From positions 930,001 through 994,000 of the forward strand of contig NC_035790.1 of the NCBI RefSeq assembly GCF_001653235.2: 64,000 bases of DNA, written 5' to 3'. Under the pieces are notes generated by a model. The model saw only the letters and a program-made list of their open reading frames with translations. It made no database searches and was not told the origin of the DNA. Positions 43,626 through 56,346 of this stretch are shown here, one piece after another (within the stretch, counting starts at the first letter, position 1; the number at the start of each line of letters is the position of its first letter). The DNA is from Pochonia chlamydosporia 170. Taxonomy: Eukaryota > Ascomycota > Sordariomycetes > Hypocreales > Clavicipitaceae. Made by a program: the position numbers and the translations under genes.

Positions 43626-45899
43626 TCAAATCAACAGGAAGTCCCAGCCTTTACTTTGCATGACATCGCGCCAGTTAACAAACGGCTGCATAATCTCAGA
43701 GGAGCAAGATCCAGGAGTAGCAACTTGAGCCAAATTCTCGCCTTGCACCCACACTTCTCGGACGAGAGTCACCATTCTGCCAAAGGCACCACACATGGCA
43801 TCTGCGCCCAGTTGAGAAACGCGGTCCTCAAAGAAGACTCGGAAACTGCTTCCAGGCAAGCTCACCGATGCGCCAAAGAGATACACCCAGACAAGGGAGC
43901 GATCGTAGCCAAGCGGGCCAGCTGGGATGAATTGAAGTACGTGATGTAGCTTGTCAATCAGGGCACACGGTGAAGGCTGACTGGGACTGAAGCCTGGGAT
44001 CAAGCTGCAGAGGTAGATGCGAGCAGCAATTCGGAAAGCGGAGGTGATATTTCTGCATAGTTGCTTAGGAGACAAGGTATTGCTGGAACTGAAGGGCATC
44101 TTGGGTCCCGTGTCGCCAACCTCTGTGAGAGTAAGCTGCTCTCCCAAGGCAGACACATGCTGGCAGAGAGTATAGTCGTCCATACCGTCCTTTTTGAGGG
44201 AGTCGAGGCACGCAATCTCGGATATGAGGTACATGACTCGGTCCTCGCAGCCCATGAGCTCACGGAGCCCAAGTTGGGAGTTGACGGGAGACAGGTGTTT
44301 TTCTCGGTATGTGTGAGCAAAGGTAGGCGAGATGCCTTGCATGGTGGCGCCAAGGATGTCAATCCAGCCCGTCAGTGTCATGTTGAACGGAGTAGGCCCA
44401 ACCTGACCAGCAGGATCCGACACAAGAGCGGGCAGCTCGAGCTTCTGGACAAGGCTGATGGCGGCCTGGAAGTGTTGATGCCAGGGGATATCCAAAAGAC
44501 CATCATCAAAGCGACCTACGATGCACTGAAAGAAGATGAGGCCCAATGTGGCTTCTAGGATTTGTTGGTGGTTCTCATCACGCTTTAACGACTCGCAGAG
44601 CGAGAAGATGGTAGCATACCGGTGCTTCATGATGGCGTCGTCAATGTCCTCCACAGGCAGGCCGCCGTGGGTCTTGATGTGCTGGGCAGCAATACTGAGA
44701 CAGCAGTTGAGATAGACTCCATTGGATTGCAGGGCGGGAAAGATCAGGTCAGAGGCAACCGACCCGTGTTGGTTGGACTCGAGGATGGGGAAGATGATTG
44801 GGAGGACCTGCAGAATGAAGTGGTCAAGCAGAAGTTGGTCGGTCTCCTCCAACTCAACCCGGAACGGCTTTGAGTTGTTGTGTGAGCCGTGCGCAAAGTC
44901 AAAAAAGTTGACATTGAGTGCCTCTTCTGCCAGTGACCCGCGTCGCTCATGTCGAATGTGCTCCGTCCACCCATTCTCGAATTGGCCCGTTGGCAGCACA
45001 GTCCCGGGAGGCGGAGGAGTTTGATAAGTGCTGAATGTGGCAACATGAGATTCTCGAAGCGTGGGAACGTCATTGACGAACATTTGGCGCTCCGTCTTGA
45101 CATCTACCTCGTATGGCGAGTAGCCGTTGAAGGCGTAATCCGGGTGTATTTGGGTGTTGTAGACGGCAAACTCAGTCCCGTTTGGTGGGCTGTTGAAGTT
45201 GAATCCACCAGAGTAGTGAGAGTCAATAGAAGCGGATCTCGTGCGATCCATTGGGTCTGAGTACGTTGCTGATGTGGGCACAGAATGCGACAATCCCGGA
45301 GGCGGACTAACTGACGTCTGGATAGAGTTGGAGGTTTTCTCAGCCAGCTTCTTGCGTTTAATAATGCTCTTGATGTCTTCCTTTTGTTTCCTTCGAGCGT
45401 CATTGTTGCTCCACCACATGGGACGCTTGTATTCGCATTGTAATCCAAGGTGTTTGCAGGCAGTGCAAAGCGGCGTGCCCTCATCACACTTCTTCCGCCT
45501 TAGTCTGCAAGTATAGCAACCTGTTGAGAGGGAAATCGTATTAGCTCGGAGAAATTCAATTGAAAATGAAATGAAGGCAGTATTTGGCAGCACAAAAAAA
45601 AAATTCGTCGGTCCAAAAGAGGCGGACAGACCGGAGGAATTCGCGGTTGCGCTTTCCTGTTCACGGCGTCCCTCTCTCTTTGATGCGCGTGTAAGTGAGC
45701 GGGTGAGGAAGGAGCGTGTAAGTGTTCAGTTACCTGTTCTTGACCTGCGGTGCATTTGCGTCTTTGCCTTTGACTTTGTACCTCCATTGTTAGCTTTCGA
45801 GGCCGGTTTAGCCTTTGTGCTTTGCGCGACGGCCATTTTCGCAACTGCTTCGGGTGCTCCCTTGGAGCAGTTGTGATAGTCGGGGGGCGAGGATGGCAT
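43626..45899 (-). CDS. pro1: PRO1-type Zn2Cys6 regulator of fruiting-body development, two exons
   Basis: Ortholog of Sordaria PRO1 / Neurospora ADV-1 / Aspergillus NosA-RosA, factors needed for sexual development and cell fusion signalling (family knowledge). Exons 45899-45734 and 45520-43626, intron 213 nt (GTAACT...CAACAG) placed just before the zinc cluster. The sum is 2061 nt, 686 aa, close to PRO1 of Sordaria as I recall it. The zinc cluster has Cys at 57, 60, 67, 74, 77 and 84 and is followed by the hallmark EYKRPMWWSNNDARRKQKEDI and KRKKLAEK. The middle and C-terminal part is the fungal-specific TF domain of this subfamily (LEETDQLLLDHFILQVLPIIFP, CLSIAAQHIK, LEATLGLIFFQCIVGRFDDG, DILGATMQGISP). 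The N-terminal exon is basic (KAKPASKANNGGTKSKAKTQ). ATG 45899 is chosen as the first plausible one; the frame is open further upstream. Identification is secure. Confidence 0.92.
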
Positions 45900-48800
45900 T
45901 TGTATGGTACTTGACTGTAGCTTGCTCGAAGTTGCGTGCGCGAGAGCTACCAAAACAGGGCAGCCAGAGAGCAGCTTTTGCCAGGGTCCTGCGAGGGAGC
46001 TGGTGCTGGGTGCAGGTGTGGGGCGTGTCTTCAGGGGGGCGTGGCGTTGGCGAGAGCAAACACAGCTACCCTGCGGGAGGGGGTGCAAAAATTGCACAGT
46101 GCGAACTACCAGATTTCCCACCGTAGCTGGCTGGGTTCTGCGAATCGCCGAGTCACAGACGGGATGGTCCAGTCCAAAAAGTCCAGTCCGTTCTTTTTCT
46201 CGGTCCAGGGGTCCCCCCAGGTCCAAAGGTTCCCCCAACGTCGATCTGATAGTCGAATGACGAGCAAACAAGCCTTTTTGGGGCGAGGAGCGAGCTCTCC
46301 GGTGTGTCTCTTCTTTCTGCCTGGCTGGCTGGCTCGTGGCTCGTGGATGGCTGACCACGACTGGTCTCGAAATTAGCTAATTACTGTCGTTTCTCGTTGA
46401 AAGCTGGTATCCGTTTGTGAGTGGTCAACACGTTGCAGTCGGTCTGTCGTATCAGACAACTCGTGTTCGCACACACTCGGCAGCGATTTCCTTTTTCTTT
46501 GCTTTTGTTTTCTGTTGTTGCAATATCAAGTCTCTTGTCCGTGTAAGTGAATGAATGTCCGAGTCCCACGCAAGGCCTGCTTGCTGCTGACTAAGGATGA
46601 TTGATGGGTCGATGAAGAACAGGGAGACAAGGGCGAAATAAAATAAAATATTAACGTGTGCGTATTAAGTCGGGGAAGAGAGGACCCAGCCAGGGGCCAA
46701 AAAAAAAGAGAAAAGGGGGTTAAATGAAGGAAAAGCCTTTTTGGCGACACTTGGAACTTCTCGCCGTCTACACTGAGAGAAAGAAAAAAGGGCAAATTAA
46801 TGGACGATTGTAGGATGGCCAAAGACTTATATCATGGCCGCCATTCTCGCGGCCCAGTCTCGAGGACGAGAATGAGCATGTTGGCCAAGGTTTGAGCCAG
46901 TGGTATGCACAAATCTATTTTTGTTTCTATTTTTGAACCGCCCACTGCCTGCTGGGCCGTCATGGCACCAGCACCAGCACCAGCCTGGCACAAGCTGCAC
47001 CAAACATGGACGGAACCTTGACATCAGTGAAAATAAGTGAGAGTCCTCTGCGCTTAGAGAAACCAATGAGGGGGGCCCGTTTTGGTGGCCCGCACCAGGA
47101 TTGCGATATTGCGATGCTCACAAAGCACAGGTTTGGCCCCATCGCAGCTCTGCAGACCAGGGTGTCTGCCACTTTTCGTCCAAAGAGGAAAGTCACGCAT
47201 CTTTGATGCTTGGAGAATGTCACCCACCCTCCTCTGAAGGTCCTGTATGGAGAACGGAGCGCATGCAGAGGCTTTTGGCTCCGGCTGCCAGCCGCAAACC
47301 GTGCATTGATCAAGCACTCTGCATGTCGAGCCATGTTGATGGCTGGCAAAAGGTGCATCTGTGGGTGTGAGCGCGAGAAGGCTTTGGAAAAGATAGTCGT
47401 CCGAGGTGGGAGTCCCGTCCGCATAGCATTCGACACAGGCCAACGGCTGGTCTATTTGCCCGAGGTCTGGCCCTCTGGCTATGGTTTCTGGCCGCTGTCA
47501 ATGCAAGTCGCCATCTTGTTGCCGTGCAGTCTTTCAAGTGTGTGCACTAAGAGCAACGATAGTCGACGCCTCTTTGATGTGACCGGACCAGACTCCATGA
47601 TTCTGCAGAAGCGGGAGACAACGACGGAGTACGTACATGAAAGTCTGTAGCGAGCAGATGGCCCAGTCGCACTGACTCGACGTTCCTCTTACATGGGCCA
47701 CTGTCGAGTGCTCTGTCGTGGCTAACTTCACAACCAGACGCTTTGGTTCGAGAGTGGTCGACCCGGTCCAAGTGTCTTCTGTTCAGAGCTGTGGAGAAGA
47801 AACAGCGTCGATGCCAGACTTCGGATGTACACAAATGGACATCTGCAAACCCCATGTCGTCGCACGCAATACTTTCTCATGTCCTCCGTATCACTTCATC
47901 GGTTAGGTGCAGAGATGCATCTTGACCATTACGGAAGTGGGATGAAGCATGTTGGGTCATCCATGCCCAAGGCTCAAGCTATAATGGGCTACGCAGGGTT
48001 CGCCAATGCAGTAAAAGATGTGATGTCTTAGACTCGAGGCCAGGGTCAGTTGACTTACTCTTGACCCCCCAGTCAAGCCGATACCACCCCAGGTGACAAC
48101 AACTTGTCTTCGGTGATATTTTGTGGTTCGATTTACGAGCATCTGCCTACTTCTGTAAAATCTCTCAGCAACTCAGATCCGTTCCTCGGGTGACCAAATG
48201 ATAAGCACAGCCTATTCGTGCCTTTGATTTGAATTAGTATGTGGCGCGGAAGAGCTACCACGACGCCCCGGGAAATGAAGCAATGTGAAGTCTGAGCCAT
48301 TTACATTCAGGTTCTAAGTCGCTAGGAAACAGCAGCTAGAATATAGCCTCTTCCGCTAGTTGTCAGCGGAGAGAATGAGGGAATGGAGAGTTTGGCTCAT
48401 GGTCTGTTCACTAGTGTAACTATCCGAGGGGTGTGAAAGCCGTGTCTCGGGCAGGAGGAGAGCAAGGCGCCATGTGTGACATGACAGGCCATGGGTCAAT
48501 TCTGATTGATCAATTAACGTGTTTCCGGCCTCATGACGAGAAATACGGAAACAGATATTTCTCCCTGCCATTCGGAGCACCTGGGACGGAATACATACAA
48601 ACAGGGCCGGGACGGATGGGGCAGAGATGGGCAACATCTTCGTCGGCCCAAAATATATTGTATAGGTCGGGAGAGTGCAGTGCAGTACATGGATGGGAGC
48701 TCAACAAATGACAACACCGCCAGGGTCTGAATGGCTTACTGGGAAAACTATCCACAACATTAGGCCAGATGCTCAACAGCTGGTGTGAAGTTGAGTACTT

Positions 48801-51800
48801 AGAGGATGCACAGCACGCTGTGTAACTCGGAGAACAGGTACAACAGCAGGAACGTGCCACTAACTATTGGGGGCAGGTATCCTTCTCCTCATCAGCTCCA
48901 GGGATCGAAGAAACTGATGAACCAAACAGAGTCGCATTCGTGGCGGCATAGTTTTGGTGACTTGGGGCGTGGTGTGCATTGGCGGCATTCGTCAAAGTGC
49001 CATGTTTCAATCGTGATTCGATGGCTGCGTGTGACGAGAAGTTGGCTCGTGCAGAAGCGGCAGGGGCCGCGGGACCAACCGATAATAGCGCTGCCTACCA
49101 GCAAGGGTCAGAGCTTAGCGAGAAGGCTGTTGGCCATCAAGATTGGCTATTGCCTGCATGAGACTAGACAGGGGAATGCCAGTTTGTGTGCCCAATTGGA
49201 TCCATGTCGGTGTGATGGTGGTTGATGGTGGTTGATGGTGGTTGCCGGTGGGCGTTGGTTGGTTGGTGTCTGGTCTGGTATCCACAAACATCCGTGGGGC
49301 TTGAGGTCTGTTCTGGTGCGGAGAAGGGACAGAGTCAGAGACAGTGACATCCATGGCCGACACAACCTGATTGTCATCCTCTGGTTCGTGTCCATTGAAG
49401 CTCGGGGAGCAACATACAGTGCTGTCTCTCCCGATTCCAGTGAATCACAATCTGTCGAGTCCCTCGGTTATGTGATGGTGCCGGGGTTGTGGAAAGGGCG
49501 AGTCCCAAGAATGGCTGGTTGACAGACAGTTGCACAGGAAGAAAAAAAATTAAATGACGGAATGAAGACAGAGGAAGGAAACCAGGCCAGAGTGAGATGA
49601 TGCACCTGAAGGGCCAGCCCACGTGCACCCCCGAGGCAGAAGCATCTGAACACCAGACCAGCCATCCGCATGTCCTGTTACCAATACTTGTGCAGTGCAT
49701 CTTCAACATTAAAAAGCTGTACTCGTGAAGCAACCAGATCCGAGAAGCCTCTGCTTTTCTCATTTGTCCGCCATTCCTACTCCCGGCAATATCTACATCC
49801 TTCGGCAGGTGCAACATCCAACGCCAGGGCGGTTATCGAAACACAACATCTGCCATTGCAAGCCCCCAAGAGTTTGTCCTGCATGTTGATCCAGATCTTT
49901 TGGTCAAATTAACCCCTCATCTAGTCTAATATTTGGGCTAATTTTGGATTGTGGGCGTGGTCATTTGTCTCACTGCCGGGCGCTTACGGCATATTGGCCA
50001 TGTTTGTGGCCCGGTGTGTTTTCCGACGCAGGACTAACACTTTTTCATCTCTGCTTCTATTTTTAATTTAGCCCCAATTAGCCAGATAGTTTGTACCTAA
50101 TTTGGCGGCTTCGATCCAATTTGAGTATATGGCAACATCACCAACAAGAAACGGGTTGACAAATTAAGCGATGAGTGGTCTGTACCGATTGGCTCCTTTT
50201 ATTCTATGGGCTGCAGAGAACAAGACCTGTTGGCTTGGTATTCCGGACGATGCAATCATATACGATTCTGAGCTGAAGAATACTTTAGTATGATATGGAA
50301 GGCAACGTGGTGTGAGCAAGGTGAGGATGCGGTTGACATACTCTCATCTGCACTTGGTACAGTCTGTTTGCATGTCCAGTCCCCAATCCTGATACACCTA
50401 CTCTGCGTTCTTTGAATATTCAATTTGCCCGAGTTCCCTATTTTTCTTTCTTTGGTCTCGCGAGTCGGGTGCATGTCCAATGATCAATTATTACGCTATA
50501 ACACACTTCGGCTCCCTCCACTCGGTGCTGCAAAGTCGTATGTCAACGTACTCCGTACAGAGTCAAGGAGTTTCGACTTGACATGTGAAGATATTATGGC
50601 GTCCTAACGGGCTTTGACAATCGAGCTCGCTCTTACACCACCAATTCCCCTGTGGCGGCTGCTTCCACTAAATAGTCATAAAGAAAAAAGCAATTACCCG
50701 ATCGAGAACGAGAAGGTTTCTCAGACAACTTCCCCAAAAAAGACTCAGCTATAGGGTGGGTGGTGTGCCAAACGATGACATCTCTAGCTCCCCTCCCCTC
50801 AAACCACGGACTCTTTTATGGAGCGTCCATCTATCCACCGTCAAACATGTGACCATAGGAGACGTGGCTTGCAGGAAATACAAAATGATTTGCGCCGTAT
50901 GCAACAGAGACACGTAACGATTGAGACCTCATGTCTCGTTATAGTTGCCATTTCTTGCGTACGATACTTGTCTTGTTCGTCATATACCTGGGTCTGTTCT
51001 TCAGAGGGAGAAGCGGGGAGGGTTTGCGGCGTTTTCGTGGTGGAGTGTATCCATGTTGGCGAGTTCTGGTCATGGCTCAACCTGGTGTAGTCTAGCATCT
51101 GTGCTTAACCCCGGCCACTCTTTTTCTTCTGTGGCTTCTGGATGAGTTATGAACTAGAGGAATGCTGGCTTCCGTGATTATCACCGACTCTCTCGGCCGT
51201 GGGGCCCATGTTTCTCCATGTGTGAAGAAAAGACACACACCGCCGCAGCATCTGTTGTGTATGACAAGGTTCATGCAACATCCAGCCCTAGGAACCGTTG
51301 GGCAGAACTTTTACTGTGGGCAGCCCACATCTCCACTAGGATGGATGGAGTAAACCAGCCTCAACTGTTCTGGTCTGTTCTGGTCTGGTAGAATATCTTG
51401 CGTCCAGTGGGGAATGGAGTGTCGGAAAATCGAACCGGTTGCACAAGCTCCATCCCGGTTACATACGAGACGAGACTTGATCTTTCCATTCATTTTGAAC
51501 ATGGAACCTCCAGCCTCTTGTCACCGCAGAAGTCCGGGTCAATTGCCACACTACAATCAATTGTACTTGTACGAACCGACTCTTGTGGGAGCCCCCCAGT
51601 CTCCCTCAACCGGGCTTCTTCATTGAGTTCAATGCCTGAGTTATTCAGAAGCCTCGGGTGCACCCGGGCCCAGCCGCTGGTGAACATGTCAGTGGTAATC
51701 TTGACTGGAAACCTCAATGACTCGTTGTGGCACGAAGTGTCAATCCACATGCTGTAACAGCTATTGGCTCACCAATTGCTCCAGGTTGTCCACCATGCGG

Positions 51801-54800
51801 TTCATCCATTAATCCATTCTGAGTAACCTGGCGTTTTATCCATCCAGATAAGGCTTGGTCTACATGGTGGACAACCTTTGAAGGTGCCGAAGAGTTTTGC
51901 GCTATATCGTCCGCTTGGTGCCAGCTTCCCCAACATTGCCATCCCTGGAGCCGGCTTTGTCTCCGTCTCCCATAACATGTCGTCCGTGCTATATAGAGCA
52001 CCTTAATATCAAGAGGGAAAGGAACAAGATGAATTCCCTCCGTCCTTTATTCTTGCATCTTCGATAACAGTCTTAATCAATAAACCCTGACGGAGGTGTG
52101 ATTGCCTGCATAGACATGGCGCCAACCTCCCTGGCAAAGGCCCTGTATGCAAAACATCAACAGAGGGGCTGGGCTCGGACGCGGAAAGAAGCATTAGCTT
52201 GCAGCAGATGGACACCCTTCGAATTCGAACACCAAGCCCGGCCAGCCAAGAGCAAATCGGAGTCTGGAGCCTGGGAGAGAATGTCCAATGTGAATAATAG
52301 TTGGCAGACCCCAGCACGACTTCATGTACGGTTTGACGATGCTGATGAACTCAACCCCGCATTCTCACTTGTGCACGAGAGAACTGTCCAATTGAAGCTG
52401 TCCTCCTCGTCTGTGAACGCTCATTGGGCTCAAAATAAGATTATTTCTTTTTCAGAGCACGTTTCCTTGCTAATAGTCTGGATTTCCTGGCTCTCGGTAT
52501 CCTGACGAGCTGGGTGCCGAGAGGGGCTCTGGCAGTGCTCTCATAACAACCATTCACGACAGAAGCTGTAACCTACAGTGGTATTTCCCCTTTGGCTCGA
52601 CTGATCAATTAGCCTGATCACCCAGCCACACACACAGTTGAAAAAGGACGGCTCATCTGTCAGTGACATGAAAGTGGGCGTTTTCGTCCAAGTGCCTTGC
52701 CAGGATCTGTGGGGTGGCGCCATTACACTGTGCGGCCAGACAGGGTCCAGCCAGGGTCGGTGATGTTGCGTACACCCCTTCAACCAACTCACTCGCACAC
52801 TGTCTTTGCCATACTGGGAGGAGCTGGGTTTTTCCGTATTCCTTCCACCATTCATTCTTGGTCCGCAAAGGAAACAATAGCCCTATCGTATTTGTGCTAT
52901 GGCTGATGGCGGGGTTTGGGGACGTTGGGGAATCGCAGGCCATCTGGGATCTTTGGCTGTTACGTCGCATCCAGATAGGGCACTGCTCAAGCTCTCCTTC
53001 GGTTTGACGCTGCCCGAGAAAAACCACTTGGTGTGCACGGGACAGGTCATGCTCGTTGTCGAAATGCCCTATCAGAAACCATCAAAATGTAAATGTGGCT
53101 GACATGCTGGCTTACTCACCTCCATCATGCAAACGAGCCCTTGAGTGAGCGTTGATTACTGGTCTGAGTTACGGAGTACTCCTTCCTTTATTGCCATTCG
53201 TCTGGGATTTTTTGAAGCTCCACGAATACCAGCTTCCAGTAAAGATTGGCCGTCTTCATGCCGAGGATATGGGCAAAAGTGCTAGAAAATATGCAACTCT
53301 TGCCTTATGTCCAGGTGCACCTGACCAGGTATCGTCACAAAAGGTCCCGTGATTTGATGCCATCGGCCGAGACCTGCGTCTAATTGACATACGTATTTCG
53401 CTCCGATTAGTCGGTCAAGTATGGGAGGCGAAGATGTCCCAAAATTATCACTAAAACTGACCGTATTCTTTTTGCCTTTACCTGACTTGATTTGATCCTC
53501 GTCTGAGACTGTGTAACTGCTGTGTCGTGTCATTTAGGATGCTTGCAGTAAGGATAGAGATGTCAGCTTGGTCCCTAGTTTGGCCACTGGTTGAGGTTTG
53601 ATGCCAAGGTAACATGGAGAGTTCACGCGACTGTGAGGCAGCTGCCGGCCTACGATGCGAGGAGTAGGTACTTGACGAGTGCTTGCAAATGAAGCTCCCA
53701 GATAGGAAGGATTTGACTTGAAGAGTTGAAGCTGCCTGAAATCCAGGCGTTGGCCATTTCGATACTGAGGTTTCCCTCGTTCCCCGCACTGTTCAAGAGC
53801 GGCAACAAATGCGAGGCTGCAGAACATTGTTGCTGCGGGAGCAGCCGATAGTTGATATGTTTGCAGCTAAACCGAAGCGCAGTTGGCCGCGGTAGCCGTC
53901 TCAATAAACCCAGCCACCAGCCCTTGTATTGTTCCCGTCACCTTGAAAGCCTCAGTCAGTCCTGCTGATGACTGGCTCATACCTAAGGCGTGCGTGTAAG
54001 AGCTTTGGATCCCACCCGAATCAGATAATTGGTGACAATGGCAGCGTGGATCGTCGAGATGTTTTGGGAGTTGCACCGAACGTGCTTTGTGCTACTCCAT
54101 TCTTCTTTGTTTGAGAGTCCGTCTTCGGATAGTACATGTGGCTCTGTGAACTCACTTGTCAACGGTCTTTTGTCGGTGAATGTGCCATGGGCCTAGGGAG
54201 GTAGATGTGGCGCAACTGCTCCAGAACCCCCAGAACCCACTTCCCACCTCAAGATATGGAGTTTTAGTAACGAAGTATGACAATGATGAGACTGAGACTC
54301 TTGAAATAGACGTTGCCGCAAAGTATGATGAGTTCGGGAGAGCAAACAAATCAAGAGCAGCGGCTCAGGCCTACGGAGCCTTTATGTACAGAAATATGAG
54401 GCTGATAAACAGTTGCGTGTCGCTTGTGACGGGGGAGGCCATATGCCTCACAAGCTGGTGTATCCTGCAGGGTGGTGAGTCCATTGCGGACGGGGAGAAC
54501 GGCATCAACGCAACAAACGGGATGATTGACCCGACAAGTGTGACCCATTTCTGCAACCTAAAGATGGCCAAGTTGCATACCAGATGGCATGGCAAAGACA
54601 GACTCGAGCCGGACGGCAGACGAGGAAACCCCATGTTGCCTACTGCCTCTTGATAGCGAGAACCATGACTGCATGGAGAAGACGAAAGGGTGCTCGTCTG
54701 CAGAATATGTGCTTGGAGATCCCTGTTCTTGCATTTTTGCCGGCAAGGATAGGAAGACCCGTGGACACTTTGAAAGCGGCGATCGGAGAACATGGCATGG

Positions 54801-56346
54801 CGAAGAGGCATGAAGAAGAGCCGACCTTTGACGATATAGAGTGGGGCCGAGAAATGCAAGGGTGGACCTTGACATGTTGCGCCAACATGTGGAGAGAGAA
54901 AGCAGGATGCAAATGCTCTTGTCGATGGGTTCGAAGGCTTGCTTGTGTGCCCGCATGCTGAAGACCAGATGTGGGCAACCAAATAGCATCCCAAGTTGTG
55001 ACCGACGAGGAGAGACATGGAGAGAGCGCCTTGACCACAGATGGCAGTCAATCATCCTTGGAGCAAGAACACTAAGTGACCCCTCTTTGTCCAACTTCTG
55101 CACGGCAGGTGCGACCGCCAGTAGAATTGACATCGAATAAAACAGGACAGGTTGGCTGCACGTGGTTACCGCGAGCATCACCGCGTCTACCCAAGTTGGC
55201 CTCTTTCATCCCTTCTTGATAAGTCTCCAAGCCAACACGGAGTAAATACAAGCATAGGGACGATGGCGATCATCTTTGTTGCTCCTGCAGACTTAACGGC
55301 GCTTAGACCTTCAGAGGCTTTGGCTATATTTGGCATGGAACAGACAGCGACGCGCTGTGATTTGCCAACGAACCATGCCTGGCCATCCACACCGGACCAA
55401 CTTGTCCAAGCTTCGTGCACAGCTCTGACGAATCGAAGCGATGTGCTGGACGATGCTCAACCACCATGCCATCTGAGCCCAAGGTTGACGATGTCTGTCT
55501 CTCATCTCGCCCCTGTCGTTGCTGGAACAAGGGTTGCTGCACCCAGCGGTGAGCCTATCACGACGGCCCTCCGACGACATGCATCAGCGCCGCTGGCGGC
55601 TTGCATATTACCTGTCCAATGATTCTTGCCAGCTTGGCGCCCAAGTCCTTCACTCTGAAAAAATGGTCAAGCGGCAGCACTCAGCCAACAAAGGGTGGCC
55701 GGGGCCAAATTCTGTGGATGAGGCCATCATGGTCACTCAGCTTGCAGTCTGCGCCGTGATGCATTGTGACAGATGCCGCGTTATGCATACCAGGTGTCTC
55801 TCATCCACCAGTGCCGACCAAGGCTTTGTTGGGGACCATTGACCGTCAACATGGCTATTCCTGTCTACCGACTAGCCATCTGGCCCTTGCAACCGCCCCG
55901 ACAAGCATCTCTGAGGCCTCGTAGGGTACTGTACGGAGTACTGCTCGTCACATTGGATGGACTACTGCTTGAGGTTGGTCTGCTTCATGTCATTGCAGCC
56001 ATGCCCTAGCCTACGTACATAATAATGAACATTAACCACCCTCCAGCATAACCTTTGATTTCTGCCGATAATTTTGCGATTTGGATTCCGCTCAACTGCC
56101 GTCATCGCTTTTGTCGTTGACTTCTCCATCTGGCCACTTCACTTCCCTTGTTGTACAGCAGAGAAGGCATTTGTGACCGTTGTGAAGCCCTCACGGGCAT
56201 CAAATTTGAAACGTCCACGGCTGTCACCAGCATTCCCTTCACTACTCGACTTCATGCACCTCATTATACGACCTCAGTCGTTGCAGTTTTTCAAGGCGTC
56301 GACTTTCCATATCTAGGAACTCGACTCCTGGTCGACGGGCCACAAA
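45900..56346. other. 10.4-kb region without a supportable gene, upstream of PRO1 and BOI2
   Basis: Lies between the divergent starts of PRO1 (-) and the SAM/PH gene (+). Its left end (46-47 kb) is pyrimidine-rich on the PRO1 strand, as in a long 5' UTR. Many open frames of 60-226 codons exist, especially at 54.2-55.7 kb, but they overlap on all six frames, lack motifs, and none shows a convincing start or splice context. It holds a GATGGTGGTT triplet repeat (49214-49243) and three GTACGGAGTAC-type motifs (50548, 53169, 55931). Candidate roles are long regulatory DNA, long noncoding RNA or old decayed genes; I cannot choose. Confidence 0.45.
49214..49243 (+). repeat. GATGGTGGTT decamer, three tandem copies
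   Basis: Three perfect copies of the 10-bp unit, followed by degenerate GGTTGGTTGGTG. Confidence 0.85.

Noticed and set aside
46526..46822. 98-codon minus-strand frame upstream of PRO1
   Set aside because: Pyrimidine-rich leader sequence gives Ser/Phe/Leu-rich translation; more likely 5' UTR or promoter of PRO1.
52217..52240. TTCGAATTCGAA palindrome resembling a tRNA B box
   Set aside because: No matching T-stem, acceptor stem or A box around it; not a tRNA.
53534..54076. Minus-strand frames that look like pieces of a secreted protein
   Set aside because: The pieces are in different frames and overlap; no consistent splice model or full signal peptide could be made.
54180..55842. Several overlapping open frames of 100-226 codons on both strands
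   Set aside because: They are open on all frames at once, lack motifs, proper starts or splice sites, and look like the result of few stop codons in GC-rich DNA.
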